From positions 186,001 through 250,000 of the forward strand of contig NZ_JAOCKJ010000002.1 in the NCBI RefSeq assembly GCF_029844725.1: a DNA stretch of 64,000 bases. The letters are read 5' to 3'. The DNA is from Pantoea sp. GD03673. GTDB taxonomy: Bacteria; Pseudomonadota; Gammaproteobacteria; Enterobacterales; Enterobacteriaceae. Made by a program: the position numbers and the translations under genes. This document shows positions 62,441 to 64,000 of the stretch, one piece after another. The first letter of the stretch is position 1; every line of letters begins with the position of its first letter. Under the pieces are notes generated by a model. It had not been told where the DNA came from and ran no database searches. It worked only from the letters and a program-made list of their open reading frames with translations.

Positions 62441-64000
62441 TTAGCGGTCCACGTCTGACATAACAAAATCGATACTACCCAGATATACGATCAGGTCGGA
62501 TACCAGGCTGCCACGGATTACGGAAGGAATCTGCTGCAGATGCGGGAAGCTTGGCGTACGCACGCGGGTGCGGTAGCTCATGGTGCTGCCATCGCTGGTC
62601 AGGTAGTAGCTGTTGATCCCTTTCGTCGCTTCAATCATCTGGAACGATTCATTGGCTGGCATCACCGGTCCCCACGAAACCTGCAGGAAGTGAGTAATCA
62701 GCGTTTCGATGTGCTGCAGCGTGCGCTCTTTCGGTGGCGGTGTGGTCAGCGGGTGGTCCGCTTTGAACGGCCCTTCCGGCATATTGTTGAGACACTGCTC
62801 AAGAATGCGCAGCGACTGCCACATCTCTTCCATCTTCAGCTGGACACGGCTGTAGGCATCGCTGACGCCATCGCCAACCGGGATTTCAAAATCGAAGTTT
62901 TCGTAGCCTGAGTATGGACGCCATTTACGCACGTCAAAGTCGAGGCCGGTGGCACGCAGGCCAGCACCCGTGGTTCCCCACGCCAGCGCCTCTTCCATGT
63001 TGTACGCCGCCACGCCTTTGGAACGACCAATCAGCACCGTGTTACGCAGTGCGGCTTTGTCATACTCCTTCAGACGCTTCGGCATCCAGTCCAGGAAGTC
63101 ACGCAGCAGACGTTCCCAGCCTCGCGGCAGGTCATGCGCGACGCCACCGATGCGGAACCATGCCGGGTGCATACGGAAACCGGTAATGGCTTCAACCACA
63201 TCATAAATTTTCTGGCGATCGGTAAAGGCAAAGAACACCGGCGTCATAGCACCGACATCCTGAATAAAGGTGGAGATATAGAGCAGATGGCTGTTGATGC
63301 GGAACAGCTCAGAGAGCATCACGCGGATCACGTTCACGCGATCGGGCACAACGATACCGGCCAGTTTTTCCACCGCCAGCACGTAAGGCATCTCGTTCAC
63401 GCAACCGCCGAGGTACTCAATACGGTCGGTGTAAGGAATGTAGCTGTGCCATGACTGACGCTCGCCCATCTTTTCGGCACCACGATGGTGATAACCGATG
63501 TCAGGCACGCAGTCGACAATCTCTTCACCATCCAGCTGCAGAATAATGCGGAACGCACCGTGCGCCGACGGGTGGTTAGGCCCGAGGTTCAGGAACATGA
63601 AGTCTTCGTTGATGGTGCTGCGCTTCATGCCCCAGTCTTCAGGCTTAAAGGTCAGCGCCTCCATCTCTAAATCTTCTTTCTGCTTAGTCAGCGTGAAAGG
63701 ATCGAATTCGGTGGCGCGCGCCGGATAGTCCTTACGCAGCGGATGGCCTTCCCAGGTCGGCGGCATCATGATGCGCGTCAGGTGCGGGTGACCATCGAAA
63801 GTAATACCAAACATCTCCCAGGTTTCACGCTCATACCAGTTGGCATTCGGGAAAAGACGGGTGAGGGTCGGCAGGTGCATGTCGTTTTCAGACAGTGCCA
63901 CCTTGAGCATGATGTCGCGGTTGCGTTCAATCGACAGCAGGTGGTAGAAAACAGAAAAATCCGCTGCAGGCAGGCCTGCGCGGTGGGTGCGTAAACGCTC
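62441..64000 (-). CDS. nuoC: Complex I fused subunit C/D (5' end outside window)
   Basis: Fusion of NuoC (30 kDa) and NuoD (49 kDa), which lines the quinone site near cluster N2. The frame is open to the window edge: 519 residues of about 600 are present and the start is missing. The reading continues upstream of the internal Met at 63910 with [21 protein letters not shown], so that Met is not the start. The NuoC part ends with the signature [25 protein letters not shown]. The NuoD part begins after DWGMKR, with [21 protein letters not shown] and [16 protein letters not shown]. Confidence 0.97.
   Translation of the reverse strand, partial: ERLRTHRAGLPAADFSVFYHLLSIERNRDIMLKVALSENDMHLPTLTRLFPNANWYERETWEMFGITFDGHPHLTRIMMPPTWEGHPLRKDYPARATEFDPFTLTKQKEDLEMEALTFKPEDWGMKRSTINEDFMFLNLGPNHPSAHGAFRIILQLDGEEIVDCVPDIGYHHRGAEKMGERQSWHSYIPYTDRIEYLGGCVNEMPYVLAVEKLAGIVVPDRVNVIRVMLSELFRINSHLLYISTFIQDVGAMTPVFFAFTDRQKIYDVVEAITGFRMHPAWFRIGGVAHDLPRGWERLLRDFLDWMPKRLKEYDKAALRNTVLIGRSKGVAAYNMEEALAWGTTGAGLRATGLDFDVRKWRPYSGYENFDFEIPVGDGVSDAYSRVQLKMEEMWQSLRILEQCLNNMPEGPFKADHPLTTPPPKERTLQHIETLITHFLQVSWGPVMPANESFQMIEATKGINSYYLTSDGSTMSYRTRVRTPSFPHLQQIPSVIRGSLVSDLIVYLGSIDFVMSDVDR

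Overview
The window is a chromosomal segment of an enterobacterium. The backbone (apbE, ompC/micF, rcsD-rcsB, rcsC, gyrA, ubiG, nrdAB-yfaE, the yfaY CinA-like gene, elaB, elaA, nuoN-nuoC) reads at near full length against the Escherichia coli counterparts. The BapA-like secretion locus, the moderately high GC and the type of structured intergenic repeats suggest Erwiniaceae, most probably Pantoea or a close relative. That assignment is inference from sequence style, not a search result.

Layout. 1-1300: 5' part of apbE (minus) and two candidate small genes on the plus strand. 1302-2840: ompC with three OmpR-type sites, and divergent micF sRNA. 3019-28305: an accessory locus, all on the minus strand. 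It runs from a giant 6012-residue adhesin of about 55 immunoglobulin-like repeats, through a second 638-residue Ig-like protein, to a dedicated type I secretion system (TolC-like channel, LapB-type ABC exporter without a catalytic cysteine, HlyD-like adaptor). This is the bapA-B-C-D order of Salmonella with one extra gene. The block lies between micF and rcsD, which are neighbours in E. coli.

29044-36433: a YbjJ-like MFS transporter 19 bases upstream of rcsD, then rcsB, then convergent rcsC: the complete envelope-stress phosphorelay core. 36434-37692: an unusual array of five tandem units of about 200 bp between rcsC and gyrA. Each unit holds a 104-base element that folds into an outer stem with two inner hairpins. 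37693-41262: gyrA (wild-type Ser83/Asp87) and divergent ubiG. 41263-45534: nrdA-nrdB-yfaE, with three DnaA boxes and possible NrdR boxes ahead of nrdA. 45535-50213: another large palindromic intergenic element, yfaY, elaB, opgD (Tat-exported glucan protein) and elaA. 50286-64000: the respiratory complex I operon from nuoN back to a 5'-truncated nuoCD, all minus strand.

How the parts work together. OmpC/MicF and Rcs form the envelope-sensing block. The secretion locus would put a roughly 0.6-MDa filamentous adhesin on the cell surface, next to the Rcs genes that in related bacteria control biofilm and capsule. OpgD trims periplasmic glucans, which also feed Rcs signalling. NrdAB/YfaE, GyrA, UbiG and Nuo are housekeeping. 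No tRNA, rRNA, insertion sequence, phage gene or CRISPR array was seen.
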